This document shows, one piece after another, positions 25,826 through 35,199 of a stretch of DNA of 64,000 nt (position 1 is the first letter of the stretch; each line of letters opens with the position of its first letter). The position numbers and the translations under genes are program-made. The stretch comes from DASZBX01 sp035943635. Its GTDB lineage: Bacteria; Actinomycetota; Actinomycetes; Streptomycetales; Catenulisporaceae. The stretch is from assembly GCA_035943635.1 (NCBI GenBank), contig DASZBX010000067.1:1-64000 (forward strand), given 5' to 3'. The notes under the pieces were generated by a model. The model made no database searches and was not told the DNA's origin. It saw only the letters and a program-made list of their open reading frames with translations.

Positions 25826-26419
25826 TCACGCCACCGGCTCCGCCTTGCCGGTTCGCCGCGCGTAGTGCCGCGCGGCCCGGACCCGGTCGCCGCAGCGGGT
25901 GCTGCACCACTGCCGTGAGGCGTGCGTGCGCAGGTAGTAGCGGATGCATCCGGGGGAGCCGCACGCGGCCACGGCTGAGGCGTCCTCGCTGGTCAGCAGG
26001 TCGGCCGTGTCGGCGGCCAGGCGGGCGATCGCCGTGTCGGCCAACCGATCCGCGGACAACGGCTCGACCCGGCGCGGTCCGCTTTCCTTGTCCCAGACCA
26101 GCAGGGTCGCGGCCGGGGTGCGGGCGAGCGCGTCGTTGAGCGCGGCCAGGTCCGCGGGCGCGGGTTCGGCGTCGGCGGTGAACGCCGCGAGCAGGTTGCG
26201 GGCGTGGTCGCGGAAGGCGCGCAGCCGGATCGCGCAGGGCTCGCCGAGCCGGCCGTCCTCGGGGGCCAGGCCCTGGTCCTTGAGCCAGGCCGTGCCGGCG
26301 GCGGGGTCGCTCAACCGGTCGACGAGCTCGTTCGTCACCAGGAGCCGGGTGTTGGCCAGAGCCAGGGCGCGGTAGCGGTCCTCGCCGGGGGCGGGCGGTG
26401 GCAGCTGCATACCTCTCAT
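25826..26419 (-). CDS. CGNR zinc-finger / ABATE-domain regulator
   Basis: A 197-residue protein. The N-terminal 130 residues are the ABATE-type helical domain (NTRLLVTNELVDRLSDP, FRDHARNLLAAF). The C-terminus is a CGNR zinc finger (CGSPGCIRYY, RQWCSTRCGDRVRAARHYAR) with four cysteines. These are stress-linked regulators of unclear targets. It is divergent from the MBL hydrolase gene 78 bp away, which is a plausible target. Confidence 0.92.
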   Translation of the reverse strand: MRGMQLPPPAPGEDRYRALALANTRLLVTNELVDRLSDPAAGTAWLKDQGLAPEDGRLGEPCAIRLRAFRDHARNLLAAFTADAEPAPADLAALNDALARTPAATLLVWDKESGPRRVEPLSADRLADTAIARLAADTADLLTSEDASAVAACGSPGCIRYYLRTHASRQWCSTRCGDRVRAARHYARRTGKAEPVA

Positions 26420-26497
26420 GCTAACTCTTGCGCATTGCCGTGAGAAGTGGCTACGCTCATCTCACGTCAAAAGGCTACGAATTCCGTGAGGATTGCC

Positions 26498-27421
26498 ATG
26501 TCCCTGGTGAACGCCCAGCCCGAGGCCACCGTGCCCCCGCCCGCTCCCGCCCTGACCGTGCGCAGCGTCGGCGGCCCGACCGCGCTGATCGAGATCGGCG
26601 GCCTGCGCCTGGTCACCGACCCGACCTTCGACGAGCCGGGGGAGTATGTCAGCGGCTCCGGCAGCACCCTGGCCAAGACCGCCCCGGCCGCCTTCGGGCC
26701 GGCCGACCTCGGCCCGGTCGACGCAGTGCTGCTCTCGCACGACCAGCACCCGGACAACCTCGACCGGTCCGGCCGCGAGTACCTGGCCGGGATCCCGATC
26801 ACGTTGACCACTCCGGACGGCGCTGAGCGGCTCGGCGGCAGCGCGCGCGGGCTCACCCCCTGGGAGCATGTCGACCTGCCCCGGCCGGGCGGCGGAGAGC
26901 TGCGGGTGACGGCCGTGCCCGCGCAGCACGGGCCGGACGGCTGCGAGCCGATCTCCGGCGTGGTGACCGGCTTCGTGCTGACCGCGCCGGACCTGCCGAC
27001 CGTCTACGTCAGCGGCGACAACGCCTCGTTGGAGGTGGTCGGGCGGATCGCCGAGCGGTTCGGCCCGGTGGACACCGCGGTCCTGTTCGCCGGGGCGGCC
27101 CGCTCGCCCCGCCTGTTCGACGGCGCGCTGCTCACCCTGGACAGCGCGCAGGCCGCCGAGGCGGCCCGGATCCTGGCGGCCCGGCAGGTGGTCCCGGTGC
27201 ACTTCAACAGCTGGCGGCACTTCACCGAGGGGGCCGGGCCGCTGCGGAACGCCTTCGTCGCGGCAGGGCTCGATGACCGCTTGGCGCTGCTCGCGCCCGG
27301 TGAGACCTTCGTGGCGCCGGCCCGGCCCCGACCCTGCGGCCGGCTCCTGATCCGGGTCCGGGTCAGAACCCGGATGCCGGTGCGGGTGGACCCTGCTATT
27401 CCTTGGCGGCCTCGGGCTTGA
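26498..27421 (+). CDS. MBL-fold metallo-hydrolase, UlaG-like
   Basis: A 307-residue protein starting MSLVNAQPEATV; GAGGA lies 7 bases before this ATG. The metal site reads LLSHDQHPDNLD, a variant of HxHxDH in which Asn replaces the last His; I recall this DNLD variant from an actinobacterial subfamily. Further ligands may be in AVPAQHGPDG, VSGDNAS and VPVHFNSW. Substrate unknown. Its 3' end overlaps the convergent mscL gene by 26 bp. Confidence 0.85.
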   Translation: MSLVNAQPEATVPPPAPALTVRSVGGPTALIEIGGLRLVTDPTFDEPGEYVSGSGSTLAKTAPAAFGPADLGPVDAVLLSHDQHPDNLDRSGREYLAGIPITLTTPDGAERLGGSARGLTPWEHVDLPRPGGGELRVTAVPAQHGPDGCEPISGVVTGFVLTAPDLPTVYVSGDNASLEVVGRIAERFGPVDTAVLFAGAARSPRLFDGALLTLDSAQAAEAARILAARQVVPVHFNSWRHFTEGAGPLRNAFVAAGLDDRLALLAPGETFVAPARPRPCGRLLIRVRVRTRMPVRVDPAIPWRPRA

Positions 27422-27905
27422 GCGAGATCGAGGACACGGAGCCGGACAGCGGTATCTCGCCCGGGGCCTCCTCGATCAGCTTGTCCGAGTCCTCGTCCAG
27501 GATCGGGTCCACGACCGCGGTGCAGTAGCTGCACCGCTTGGCCTTGGCCGGGATCTGCGACAGGCAGTCCGGGCAGGAGCGCTTGGCCTTGCCCAGGTCG
27601 TGGTGCGGGTTGAGCTCGCCCATGATCTTGTTGATCGGCAGCACGACCAGGAAGTAGATCGTGGCGGCGGTCAGCAGGAACGTGATCCCCGCGTTGATGA
27701 AGGTGCCGTAGGCGAACACGCTGTTGCCCAGGCTGAACTTCATGCTGCTGTAGTCCTTGACGCTGCTGGTCGCCCAGGCGATCAGCGGGCTGAGGAACGC
27801 GCTGACGAACGCGGTGACCAGCGCGGTGAACGCGGTGCCGATGACCACGCCGACTGCGAGACTGATGATGTTCCCGCGGATGACGAACTTGAAGAAACCG
27901 TTCAC
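27396..27905 (-). CDS. mscL: Large-conductance mechanosensitive channel with zinc-ribbon tail
   Basis: An MscL-family protein that releases solutes on osmotic downshock. The channel part has FFKFVIRGNIISLAVGVVIG, ALVTAFVSAFLSPLIAW and the second helix FINAGITFLLTAATIYFLVV. The GTG at 27905 with GGGGTGG upstream gives the usual MscL N-terminus; an ATG at 27941 would add 12 residues. Unusually, after the second helix comes a four-cysteine zinc ribbon (CPDC, 14 residues, CSYC) and an acidic end. A second mscL lies at 49952-50434. Confidence 0.9.
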   Translation of the reverse strand: MNGFFKFVIRGNIISLAVGVVIGTAFTALVTAFVSAFLSPLIAWATSSVKDYSSMKFSLGNSVFAYGTFINAGITFLLTAATIYFLVVLPINKIMGELNPHHDLGKAKRSCPDCLSQIPAKAKRCSYCTAVVDPILDEDSDKLIEEAPGEIPLSGSVSSISLKPEAAKE

Positions 27906-28016
27906 GGCCCACCCCAATGTCGTGACGTCCCGCCGTTTCATGGAACGTCAGTTCCCTTTTGACGGCGCAATTTCTCACAGCATCGGGGTGGGCCGCAAGT
28001 CCCTTCGAGCGCTTTC

Positions 28017-29558
28017 TCAGCCTGCGGTCCCGGTCCGGGGCCTGACTCTGATCACTGCGATCACCAGCGCAAGTGCGCAAACCGCGAACACCGTCGCGAC
28101 GTCGAAGGCACTTGCCATGCCGTGGGCCAGCGCGGCCTGCGCGGTGGCGTGGCCCGCGGCCGAGGACCGTTCGGCGGTGCCGAAGACCGTGACCAGGACG
28201 GCCAGGCCGAGCGAACCGCCGACCATCTGCATGGTCTGCAGCACTCCGGCCGCGGCCCCGGAGTCCTTGGCCTGCACGCCGGACAGGATGGTGACGTTCA
28301 ACGGCAGGATGGTGCAACCCATGCCGATCCCGACCAGGAGCATCGGCCCGAGCACGCCGCCGAGGTAGGTGGTGTGCGTGGTCACGTGGGTCAGCCAGTA
28401 CAGGCCGCCGGCCGCCATCGCGACCCCCGGGATCATGATCCGCTTGGCCCCGACCCGGGGCAGCAGCCGCGGCAGGATCCGCACCGCGGACATCATGGTC
28501 AGCGTCATCGGCAGGAAGGACACGCCCGCGACCACCGGGGACAGCCCGAGCACGCTCTGCACGAACTGGGTCAGGAAGAAGAACATGCCGAACATCCCGG
28601 CGATCGAGAACAGCATGGTCAGGTAGGCCCCGGCCCGGTTGCGCTCGGCCACCAGGCGCAGCGGCAGGATCGGCTGGACCGCACGGCTCTCCACCAGCAC
28701 CAGCAGGACCAGCAGGACGACCGCGGCGGCGAACGAGCCGAGGGTCCCGGCGTTGCTCCAGCCGTCCGAGGAGACCCGGATGAAGGCGTAGACCAGGCTG
28801 GTCATCGCGCCGGTCGTGCACAGTGCGCCGGCCAGGTCGAACCGGCCGGGGAAGCGCTTGGTCTCCCGGATCACCCGGGGCGCGACCAGGACCAGGCCGA
28901 GGCCGATCGGCACGTTGATGAAGAAGACCCAGCGCCAGGACGCCCAGGAGGTGAGCATCCCGCCGAGCACCAGGCCGATCGAGCCGCCGACGCCGGAGGT
29001 GACCGAGAAGTAGCTCAGCGCCCGGACCCGTTCGCGGCCCTCGGCGAAGTTGGCCATGATCAGGGCGACCACGCTCGGCGCGGCGGCCGCGCCGCCGACG
29101 CCCTGCAGCACCCGGGCGGCCAGCAGCAGCGAGGCGTTCGGGGCGATCCCGCCGAGCACCGAGGCGACGGTGAACACGCTGATGCCGGTCAGGAACATCC
29201 GGCGCCGGCCGAGGATGTCCCCGGCCCGGCCGCCGAGCAGCAGCAGGCCGCCGTAGGTGAGCAGGTAGCCGTTGACCACCCAGGACAGCCCGGTGGCGGA
29301 GAAGTGCAGGGTGTTCTGGATCTTCGGCAGGGCGATGTTGACCACGGTCATGTCGAGCGTGATCATCAGCTGCGCGGTGATGATCACGGCCAGGGTCAGG
29401 CCGGGTCTGCGGTTGCGCTGCTCCGGCGGATCGGGCGGCCGGACCGCGGGTCCGGCGGCGGGAGTGGACTCGGTGGTGGTGGTGTCGGCGGTGTCGGCGG
29501 GAGCCGAGGATATGTCTTTGGTGACTGACAAGGGAGTGACCCGTCCCGTTGTTCGCAC
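28017..29558 (-). CDS. MFS drug exporter, DHA2 (14-TM) family
   Basis: A proton-driven exporter of about 513 residues. Motif A is GGRAGDILGRRRMF and motif C the GSIGLVLGG region, with LDMTVVNIALP in helix 1 marking the DHA2/EmrB group. A longer frame starts at an ATG at 29621, but this ATG lies inside the operator palindrome, so I prefer the GTG at 29558 (a TTG at 29531 is also possible). The divergent TetR gene and twin operators suggest induction by an exported drug. Confidence 0.88.
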   Translation of the reverse strand: MRTTGRVTPLSVTKDISSAPADTADTTTTESTPAAGPAVRPPDPPEQRNRRPGLTLAVIITAQLMITLDMTVVNIALPKIQNTLHFSATGLSWVVNGYLLTYGGLLLLGGRAGDILGRRRMFLTGISVFTVASVLGGIAPNASLLLAARVLQGVGGAAAAPSVVALIMANFAEGRERVRALSYFSVTSGVGGSIGLVLGGMLTSWASWRWVFFINVPIGLGLVLVAPRVIRETKRFPGRFDLAGALCTTGAMTSLVYAFIRVSSDGWSNAGTLGSFAAAVVLLVLLVLVESRAVQPILPLRLVAERNRAGAYLTMLFSIAGMFGMFFFLTQFVQSVLGLSPVVAGVSFLPMTLTMMSAVRILPRLLPRVGAKRIMIPGVAMAAGGLYWLTHVTTHTTYLGGVLGPMLLVGIGMGCTILPLNVTILSGVQAKDSGAAAGVLQTMQMVGGSLGLAVLVTVFGTAERSSAAGHATAQAALAHGMASAFDVATVFAVCALALVIAVIRVRPRTGTAG

Positions 29559-29608
29559 AAGCGTGTTGGCACTGCTCGCACGATTGGTTAGACTTCTGCA
29601 CGTAACGC

Positions 29609-29660
29609 AAGCGGAGTTCATCTCCGCTTAGTTCCGAGCGTAGCGGAGACACTCTCCGCT
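29609..29660. promoter_or_regulatory. Twin palindromic TetR operators
   Basis: Two copies of AGCGGAG-N5-CTCCGCT lie between the MFS and TetR genes. The first has arms AAGCGGAG (29609-29616) and CTCCGCTT (29622-29629). The second has arms at 29642-29648 and 29654-29660. Their centres are 32 bp apart, about three helical turns, so two repressor dimers could bind the same DNA face. Confidence 0.85.
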
Positions 29661-29676
29661 TAGCAAGGGGGTTCCG

Positions 29677-30330
29677 GTGAGTCGTGCTGCCAGGGTGTCC
29701 GGCGGCGTCTCGGCCGACGCGTCCGCGGACGCCGCGGCCGTGTCTGTGGTGGCGCCGGCCGAGAGCGTGTCCGTGGTGTCGCCGCGCCCGATGCGGGCCG
29801 ACGCCCGGCGCAACTACGAGCGGATCCTGACCGTGGCCCGCCAGGCGTTCCTGGACCACGGCGCCGACGCCTCGCTGGACGAGATCGCCCGCCGGGCCGA
29901 GGTGGGCGCCGGCACGCTGTACCGGCACTTCCCCAATCGTTCGGCGCTGCTGGACGCGGTCTACCGCGACTACGTGCAGGGGATCAGCGACAAGGCCGAC
30001 GAGTTGTCCGCCACCCTGCCACCCGGCGAGGCGTTCACCGAGTGGGTGCGCTACCTGGCCGGGTCGATGTGCCGCAACCACGGCCTGAAGGACGCGACCC
30101 TCGCGGAGAACCTGGACCTGACCGCCTGCCGGGAGCTCTACCACAAGGCCGGGGCCTCGCTGCTGACGGCCGCGCAGGAGGTCGGGGCCGTGCGCGCCGG
30201 GATCGACCTGAACGACGTGTTCAAGTTCGTGCATGCGACCACGCTCGGCTCGGAGAACTCCCCGGATCCGCAGGCTCAGATCGACCGGCTGCTGCCGATC
30301 GTGTTCGACGGGCTGCGCGGCCGCGGCTGA
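29677..30330 (+). CDS. TetR-family repressor
   Basis: A 217-residue regulator, GTG start with GGGG upstream. The first 45 residues are a Val/Ala-rich extension. The HTH follows (RILTVARQAFLDHGADASLD, EIARRAEVGAGTLYRHFPNR). The C-terminal ligand domain begins at ALLDAVYRDYV. It most likely represses itself and the divergent DHA2 exporter through the two palindromes in between. Ligand unknown. Confidence 0.92.
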   Translation: MSRAARVSGGVSADASADAAAVSVVAPAESVSVVSPRPMRADARRNYERILTVARQAFLDHGADASLDEIARRAEVGAGTLYRHFPNRSALLDAVYRDYVQGISDKADELSATLPPGEAFTEWVRYLAGSMCRNHGLKDATLAENLDLTACRELYHKAGASLLTAAQEVGAVRAGIDLNDVFKFVHATTLGSENSPDPQAQIDRLLPIVFDGLRGRG

Positions 30331-30347
30331 CGAAGCCCGCGCGGGGC

Positions 30348-30824
30348 TCAGATCTGGTGTTCGCCCAGGTAGAGCTTGAATCCCGCGTGGGTGTCCTCGA
30401 AGCCCAGCCGCTCGTAGAACCGGTGCGCGTCGGTCCGGGTCCGGTGCGAGGTCAGCTGCACCATCCCGCACCCGGCCTCGCGGGCGTAGTCGATCGCCCA
30501 CTGCATCATCCGGGTGCCCAGGCCCCGGCCCTGCGCGTCCGGCCGGATGTGCACCGCCTCGATCAGGCACCGCTTCATCCCGCCGCGGCCCAGATTCGGG
30601 ATCACGGTGATCTGCAACGTGCCGACCACCTCGCCATCGGACTCGACCGCGGCCAGGTACTGGGCCGGGCTGCCGTCGATCTCCTCGAACGCCGCGTAGT
30701 ACGGCGCCGGGTCCGCGGGCGTCTCCCGGTTGCGGCCGAGCGGGTCGTCGGCCAGCAGGTCGATCAGGGCCGGCACGTCCTCGCGCCGGGCCCGCCGGAA
30801 ACTGAGCTCTGCTTGCGGGGTCAC
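30348..30824 (-). CDS. GNAT-family N-acetyltransferase
   Basis: A 158-residue acetyltransferase with the CoA loop IRPDAQGRGLGTRMMQWAI and the C-terminal VQLTSHRTRTDAHRFYERLGFE. The GTG start is 6 bases behind TAGGAT (30831-30836), so it is probably leaderless. The substrate is unknown. It is convergent with the TetR gene. Confidence 0.92.
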   Translation of the reverse strand: MTPQAELSFRRARREDVPALIDLLADDPLGRNRETPADPAPYYAAFEEIDGSPAQYLAAVESDGEVVGTLQITVIPNLGRGGMKRCLIEAVHIRPDAQGRGLGTRMMQWAIDYAREAGCGMVQLTSHRTRTDAHRFYERLGFEDTHAGFKLYLGEHQI

Positions 30825-30966
30825 CCGATGATCCTAACCGCGGGTGACCCCGAAAGCCCGCAGCCCGCCCGTTGTGCGAGCTCCTCAGTTCCCCGTCGCC
30901 GGTTCGCAGTCCTCAGATGGTGTAGGTGGGTCGTAGATAATCACGGTCCTGTTGTTAGAGACGCGT

Positions 30967-32481
30967 ATGCGTGGCCGGGCATGGCCCGCTGCACCAGTCC
31001 ACTCATCATCTGTGAGCACACATCTTCTGCAGAGCCCGGTCTCGGCCAGGCTCTCGTTCGGGGCCCGGGGACTGCGGCAGTGGACGACCCCGACCCGCCT
31101 GAAAGCCGCAACGGCTCTGATCGCGGCGCTGACCGTGGCCCTGGCCCTCACGCTCCTGGCCGCGGTCGGCGGACTGCGCGGCGGCATCGCCGAGATCGGC
31201 GGCACGGCCGGGCCGGAGGTGGAGAACACCGCGGCACTGTCCGGGACCCTCAGCGATCTCGATGCGCAGGTGGCCAACCTGTTACTGGCCGGGAAGGACC
31301 CGGCCTTCGCCCGGACCGCCACCGCGGCCGCGGCCCGGTTCACCGCGGACCAGACCGCCATCGACTCCGTCCTGCAGTCGGCGATCGCCGCGGCCGGGTC
31401 GGACGCCGCGACCCGGAAATCCGTGCAGGCACTGCTCAACGGCCTGGCCGCATACGAGGGCGAAGTCGCCGTGGTCCGGCTGCTGGAGTCGCAGAGCCCT
31501 GGCGTGGCCGGGCGTCCGGACGCAGCCGCCCTGGCCGAGTACGACCGGGCCACCGACCAGATGCGCACCGTCCTCATCCCGGCTGCCGGCGAGCTGATCA
31601 CCCGCAATGCCGCCACGCTGAATCAGACCTATGTCAGCCAGAGGGCGTCGGCGGAGCGGACGCTGTGGATCGTCGTCCTGATCGGCCTGCTGCTCGTCGC
31701 CGCGTTGGTGCTCTTCCAGCTCTACCTGCACCGGGCGTTTCGCCGCGTGCTCAACCCTTTCCTCGCCGCGGCGACCGTGTCAGTACTCGTCGTCACCGTG
31801 CTCGGCGCGGCCCTGATGGGTCAGGAGGCGAAGAAGCTGACCGTGGCGAAATCAGACGCCTTCGACTCGGTGATCGCGCTCACGAACGCCCAGGCCGTCA
31901 GCTCCCAGGCCAACGCCGACGAGAGCCGCTACCTGGTCGACCCGAGCCGCGGCGGGCAGTACCAGCAGGACTTCGAGGACGAGTCGCAGCAGCTGCTCGA
32001 CCTCGGACCGGGCGTCACGTTCGACTCCTATCTGAGCGCCCTGACGGTCGCGGTCGGCGCGCTGCCCAGCCCGCCGCCCGCGTTCACCAGCGACAACACG
32101 CCCTTCAGCGGATACCTGGGCACCGAGCTGAACAACATCACCTTCGCCGGCGAAGGCCCGGCCGCGCTCGCCGCGGCCCAGGGCTACCTGGCCTACCAGA
32201 AGGCGGACCGGCAACTGCGCGCCGACGTCGGCTCCGGCGACCTCACCGCCGCCATCACCTTCGACACCGGCACCGGCCCGACCCAGTCCGACGGCATCTA
32301 CGAGGCCTACCTCACCAGACTGCAGGCCGTCACCGCGATCAACGAGAACGCGTTCTCGGCCTCGACCGCCTCCGCCCTCGGCAGCCTCGGCGCCTGGACG
32401 GTCCTGCCGATCCTGGCCGCGTTGCTGATCCTGGCGCTGACCATCCTGGGCGTGCGACCACGGCTGGCCGAATACCAGTGA
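30967..32481 (+). CDS. Membrane protein with two extracytoplasmic helical domains
   Basis: About 504 residues. Transmembrane segments are near residues 50-70 (TALIAALTVALALTLLAAVG), two in the middle (LWIVVLIGLLLVAALVLF, FLAAATVSVLVVTVLGAALM) and one at the end (LPILAALLILALTILGV). Between them lie Ala-rich helical domains of the kind seen in bacterial sensor ectodomains. No kinase or methyl-accepting domain follows, so signalling is only a guess. The start is uncertain: TTG 30952, ATG 30967 and GTG 31012 all lack a good ribosome site. Confidence 0.7.
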   Translation: MRGRAWPAAPVHSSSVSTHLLQSPVSARLSFGARGLRQWTTPTRLKAATALIAALTVALALTLLAAVGGLRGGIAEIGGTAGPEVENTAALSGTLSDLDAQVANLLLAGKDPAFARTATAAAARFTADQTAIDSVLQSAIAAAGSDAATRKSVQALLNGLAAYEGEVAVVRLLESQSPGVAGRPDAAALAEYDRATDQMRTVLIPAAGELITRNAATLNQTYVSQRASAERTLWIVVLIGLLLVAALVLFQLYLHRAFRRVLNPFLAAATVSVLVVTVLGAALMGQEAKKLTVAKSDAFDSVIALTNAQAVSSQANADESRYLVDPSRGGQYQQDFEDESQQLLDLGPGVTFDSYLSALTVAVGALPSPPPAFTSDNTPFSGYLGTELNNITFAGEGPAALAAAQGYLAYQKADRQLRADVGSGDLTAAITFDTGTGPTQSDGIYEAYLTRLQAVTAINENAFSASTASALGSLGAWTVLPILAALLILALTILGVRPRLAEYQ

Positions 32482-32494
32482 CCATCAGGGCCGC

Positions 32495-32546
32495 GGCGGG
32501 GCGGGCGTCAGCGGCGGCACATCGCCGCCGAAACGCCCGCCCCGCC
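32495..32546. terminator. Bidirectional terminator
   Basis: Perfect 14-bp arms (32495-32508 and 32533-32546) enclose a second 7-bp hairpin (32512-32518 and 32524-32530). It lies between the convergent membrane-protein and DUF885 genes and can serve both strands. Confidence 0.75.
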
Positions 32547-32564
32547 CACCCGTAGCTCCTGCGC

Positions 32565-34256
32565 CTACAACCCGCTCAGCGCCTCAACCAGCTGATCCAG
32601 CCCGAGCGGGCTGAGCGACAGGGCCTTCATGTGCCAGGCCTTCAGGTCGAACTCCTCGCCGCGGGCCGCCGCGGCCGCCCGCGCGCCCGCCCGCCCGGCC
32701 AGCCAGGCCCGCTCGCCCAGCTTGTAGCCGATCGCCTGGCCCGGCAGGCCGAGATAGCGGATCAGCTCGCTGTCCAGGAAGTCGTCCGGCCGCCCGCAGT
32801 ACCGGCCGAGGAAGTCCCGGCCCAGCTGCGGCGTCCAGCGCTCGCCCGGGTGGAACCCGGATCCGGCCGGGATCTCCAGCTCCAGGTGCATCCCGATGTC
32901 GATGATCACCCGGACCGCCCGCATCAGCTGCCCGTCCAGGTACCCCAGCCGCCGGGCCGGGTCGGACAGGTAGCCCAGTTCGTCCATCAGACGCTCGGCG
33001 TACAGCGCCCAGCCCTCGCTGTTCGCGCTGATCCGGCCCTGGGTGACCTGGTACTTCGACAACTGGTCGGCCAGCAGCGTCCACTGCGCGATCTGCAGGT
33101 GGTGGCCCGGCAGGCCCTCGTGGTACCAGGTCGACACCAGGTTCCAGGTCGGGAACCGGGTCTGGCCCAGCGTCGGCAGCCAGGTCCGGCCCGGCCGGGC
33201 GAAGTCCAGCGAGGGACCGGTGTAGTACGGCGCCGCCGCGCTGCCCGGCGGGGCCAGCATCGCCTCCACCTTCCGGATCGGCCCGGCCAGGTCGAAGTGC
33301 TCGCCGTCCAGGTCCACGATCGCCTGGTCCATCAACTCCTGCAACCAGACCCGCACCGCTTCTTCGCCCTCGATCGCGTGGCCGTGCTGATCGAGGTGCG
33401 CCATCGCCTCCTTGGGCGTCGCGCCGGGCTTGATCTGCCCGGCCACGCCCTGCATCTCGGCGTCGATCCGGCGCCATTCCGCCCAGGCCCAGTCGTACGC
33501 CTCGTCCAGGTCCACGTCGGCGCCGGTGTACACCCGGGCCGAGCGCCGGTAGCGGTCCCGGCCGACCGGGTCCGGCGTGTCGCGCACGGCCGGGGCGTAG
33601 ACCTCGCGCAGCCAGTCCCGCAGCCGGCCGGTCCCGGCGGTGGCCTCCAGCGCCGCGGCGCCCAGCTGCGCCCGCAGCGCCTCGGGCCCGGCCGCGGCGA
33701 AGTCGGCGAACCAGCCCGGCCCGCCGTCCGGGTCCTCGCCCAGCCAGGCGGCCAGCTGGCCGAGCAGCGCGTCGACCTGCCGCGGGGCCGCGGCCAGGCC
33801 CCGGGTCAGGCCCTCGGCCAGAGACGCCCGGTAGCCGTCCAGCGCGCCCGGCACGTGCCGCAGCCGCCCGGCGATCACCGCCCAGTCGGCCTCGGTCGCC
33901 GCCGGCATGCTGAAGAAGACGCCGCGCACCGAGTGCGCCGGGGAGTGCAGGTTGCCCACCGCGCACAGGTGGTCCCCGGCTTCGTACCGGGCGAGGTCCG
34001 CCTCCAGCCGCTCGCGCAGCAGCCGGCCGCACACGGCGTCGGCCGGCTCCCGGTCGAGCCCGGCGAGGGCGCAGGCTTCGAGGTCGGCGAGGGTACGCCG
34101 GCACAATGCGGCCTCGGCGGCCGAGCCTGCGGGAGAGAAGTCCGGCAGCCTGTCGTCCCCGAGGTTCACTCCGAGGTACGTGGCGGCGATCGGATCGAGC
34201 GCACAGAGGGCGGCGAGGTAGGCGTCCGCGATCTGGCGGGGGTTCTGGTCGGTCAT
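32565..34256 (-). CDS. DUF885 zinc-peptidase-like protein
   Basis: A 563-residue protein of the DUF885 family, related to M3/M32-like helical metallopeptidases. The zinc motif is WYHEGLPGHHLQ (near residues 378-388) and the downstream glutamate is in SEGWALYAERLMDEL. No signal peptide is seen, so it is probably cytoplasmic. Peptidase activity is a family-level inference. It is divergent from the ABC exporter at 34.4 kb. Confidence 0.9.
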   Translation of the reverse strand: MTDQNPRQIADAYLAALCALDPIAATYLGVNLGDDRLPDFSPAGSAAEAALCRRTLADLEACALAGLDREPADAVCGRLLRERLEADLARYEAGDHLCAVGNLHSPAHSVRGVFFSMPAATEADWAVIAGRLRHVPGALDGYRASLAEGLTRGLAAAPRQVDALLGQLAAWLGEDPDGGPGWFADFAAAGPEALRAQLGAAALEATAGTGRLRDWLREVYAPAVRDTPDPVGRDRYRRSARVYTGADVDLDEAYDWAWAEWRRIDAEMQGVAGQIKPGATPKEAMAHLDQHGHAIEGEEAVRVWLQELMDQAIVDLDGEHFDLAGPIRKVEAMLAPPGSAAAPYYTGPSLDFARPGRTWLPTLGQTRFPTWNLVSTWYHEGLPGHHLQIAQWTLLADQLSKYQVTQGRISANSEGWALYAERLMDELGYLSDPARRLGYLDGQLMRAVRVIIDIGMHLELEIPAGSGFHPGERWTPQLGRDFLGRYCGRPDDFLDSELIRYLGLPGQAIGYKLGERAWLAGRAGARAAAAARGEEFDLKAWHMKALSLSPLGLDQLVEALSGL

Positions 34257-34431
34257 CGGGGTATCGTCGCGCAGCCACGCGGTACGGTCCAGCTACTTGT
34301 GTCGAGCGTTACACAGTCATGATCTGAGACAGGGCCCGATCAATGTCCTCGGACGAGCGTCGGGCGGCGAGGTGCGGGAGACTACGCACATGCCCACACC
34401 AGATTCCGATCTCCACTCACGAAGGAGAGAC

Positions 34432-35199
34432 ATGACACAGGCGGCCATCTCGGTACGTCAGCTGCGTAAGGAGTTCGGCTCGAAGACCGCGGTGGCCGGA
34501 ATCGACCTGGAGATCGCGGCCGGGTCGTTCGCCGGGCTGGTCGGGCCGAACGGGGCGGGCAAGACCACCTCGCTGTCCATGATGACCGGGCTGCTGCGGC
34601 CGGATCTGGGCCGGATCGCGATCAACGGGGTCGACGTCTGGGCCGATCCGCCGGCCGCGAAGGCGGTGATGGGCGTGGTCCCGGCCGAGGTCCGGCTGTT
34701 CGAGCGGCTCAGCGGCAGCGAGCTGCTGGAGTACGCCGGGCGGCTGCGCGGCATCCCGGCCGGCGAGGCCCGGACCCGGTCGGCCCAGCTGCTGGAGGTG
34801 CTGGACCTGACCGGCGACGGCCGCCGCCTGGTCGCGGACTACTCCACCGGCATGCGCAAGAAGGTCGCGCTCGGGTGCGCGCTGATCCACAATCCGGCCG
34901 TGCTCTTCCTGGACGAGCCGCTGGAAGGTGTGGACCCGGTGTCCGCGGACGTGATCCGCAGGCTGCTGACCCGGTTCGTCTCCTCCGGCTCCACCGTTTT
35001 GTTCTCCAGCCACGTGATGGAACTGGTCGAGCAGGTCTGCGATCACGTGTCCATCATCGACAAGGGCCGGATCGTGGCCACCGGCACCACCGCCGAGGTG
35101 CGCGGCGGCAAGACCCTGCACCAGGCCTTCATCGACCTGGTCGGCTCGCGCGCGAACGACGGGGAGGATCTGTCGTGGCTTGGCTCTTCGTCCAGCTGA
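34432..35199 (+). CDS. ABC exporter ATP-binding protein
   Basis: A 255-residue ATPase starting MTQAAISVRQLRKEFG with GAAGGAGA upstream. Walker A is GPNGAGKTT and Walker B VLFLDEPLEGVD. The signature is divergent (DYSTGMRKKVALG), as in some ABC-2 exporters. The permease gene starts inside its last 25 bp, so the two are coupled. Substrate unknown. Confidence 0.92.
   Translation: MTQAAISVRQLRKEFGSKTAVAGIDLEIAAGSFAGLVGPNGAGKTTSLSMMTGLLRPDLGRIAINGVDVWADPPAAKAVMGVVPAEVRLFERLSGSELLEYAGRLRGIPAGEARTRSAQLLEVLDLTGDGRRLVADYSTGMRKKVALGCALIHNPAVLFLDEPLEGVDPVSADVIRRLLTRFVSSGSTVLFSSHVMELVEQVCDHVSIIDKGRIVATGTTAEVRGGKTLHQAFIDLVGSRANDGEDLSWLGSSSS

Noticed and set aside
27004..30570. Very long open frame on the minus strand across several genes
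   Set aside because: It runs antisense or out of frame to MBL, MscL, MFS and TetR genes that have clear family motifs. Its translation is Arg/Gly/Pro-rich without motifs, a normal effect of GC-rich codon bias.
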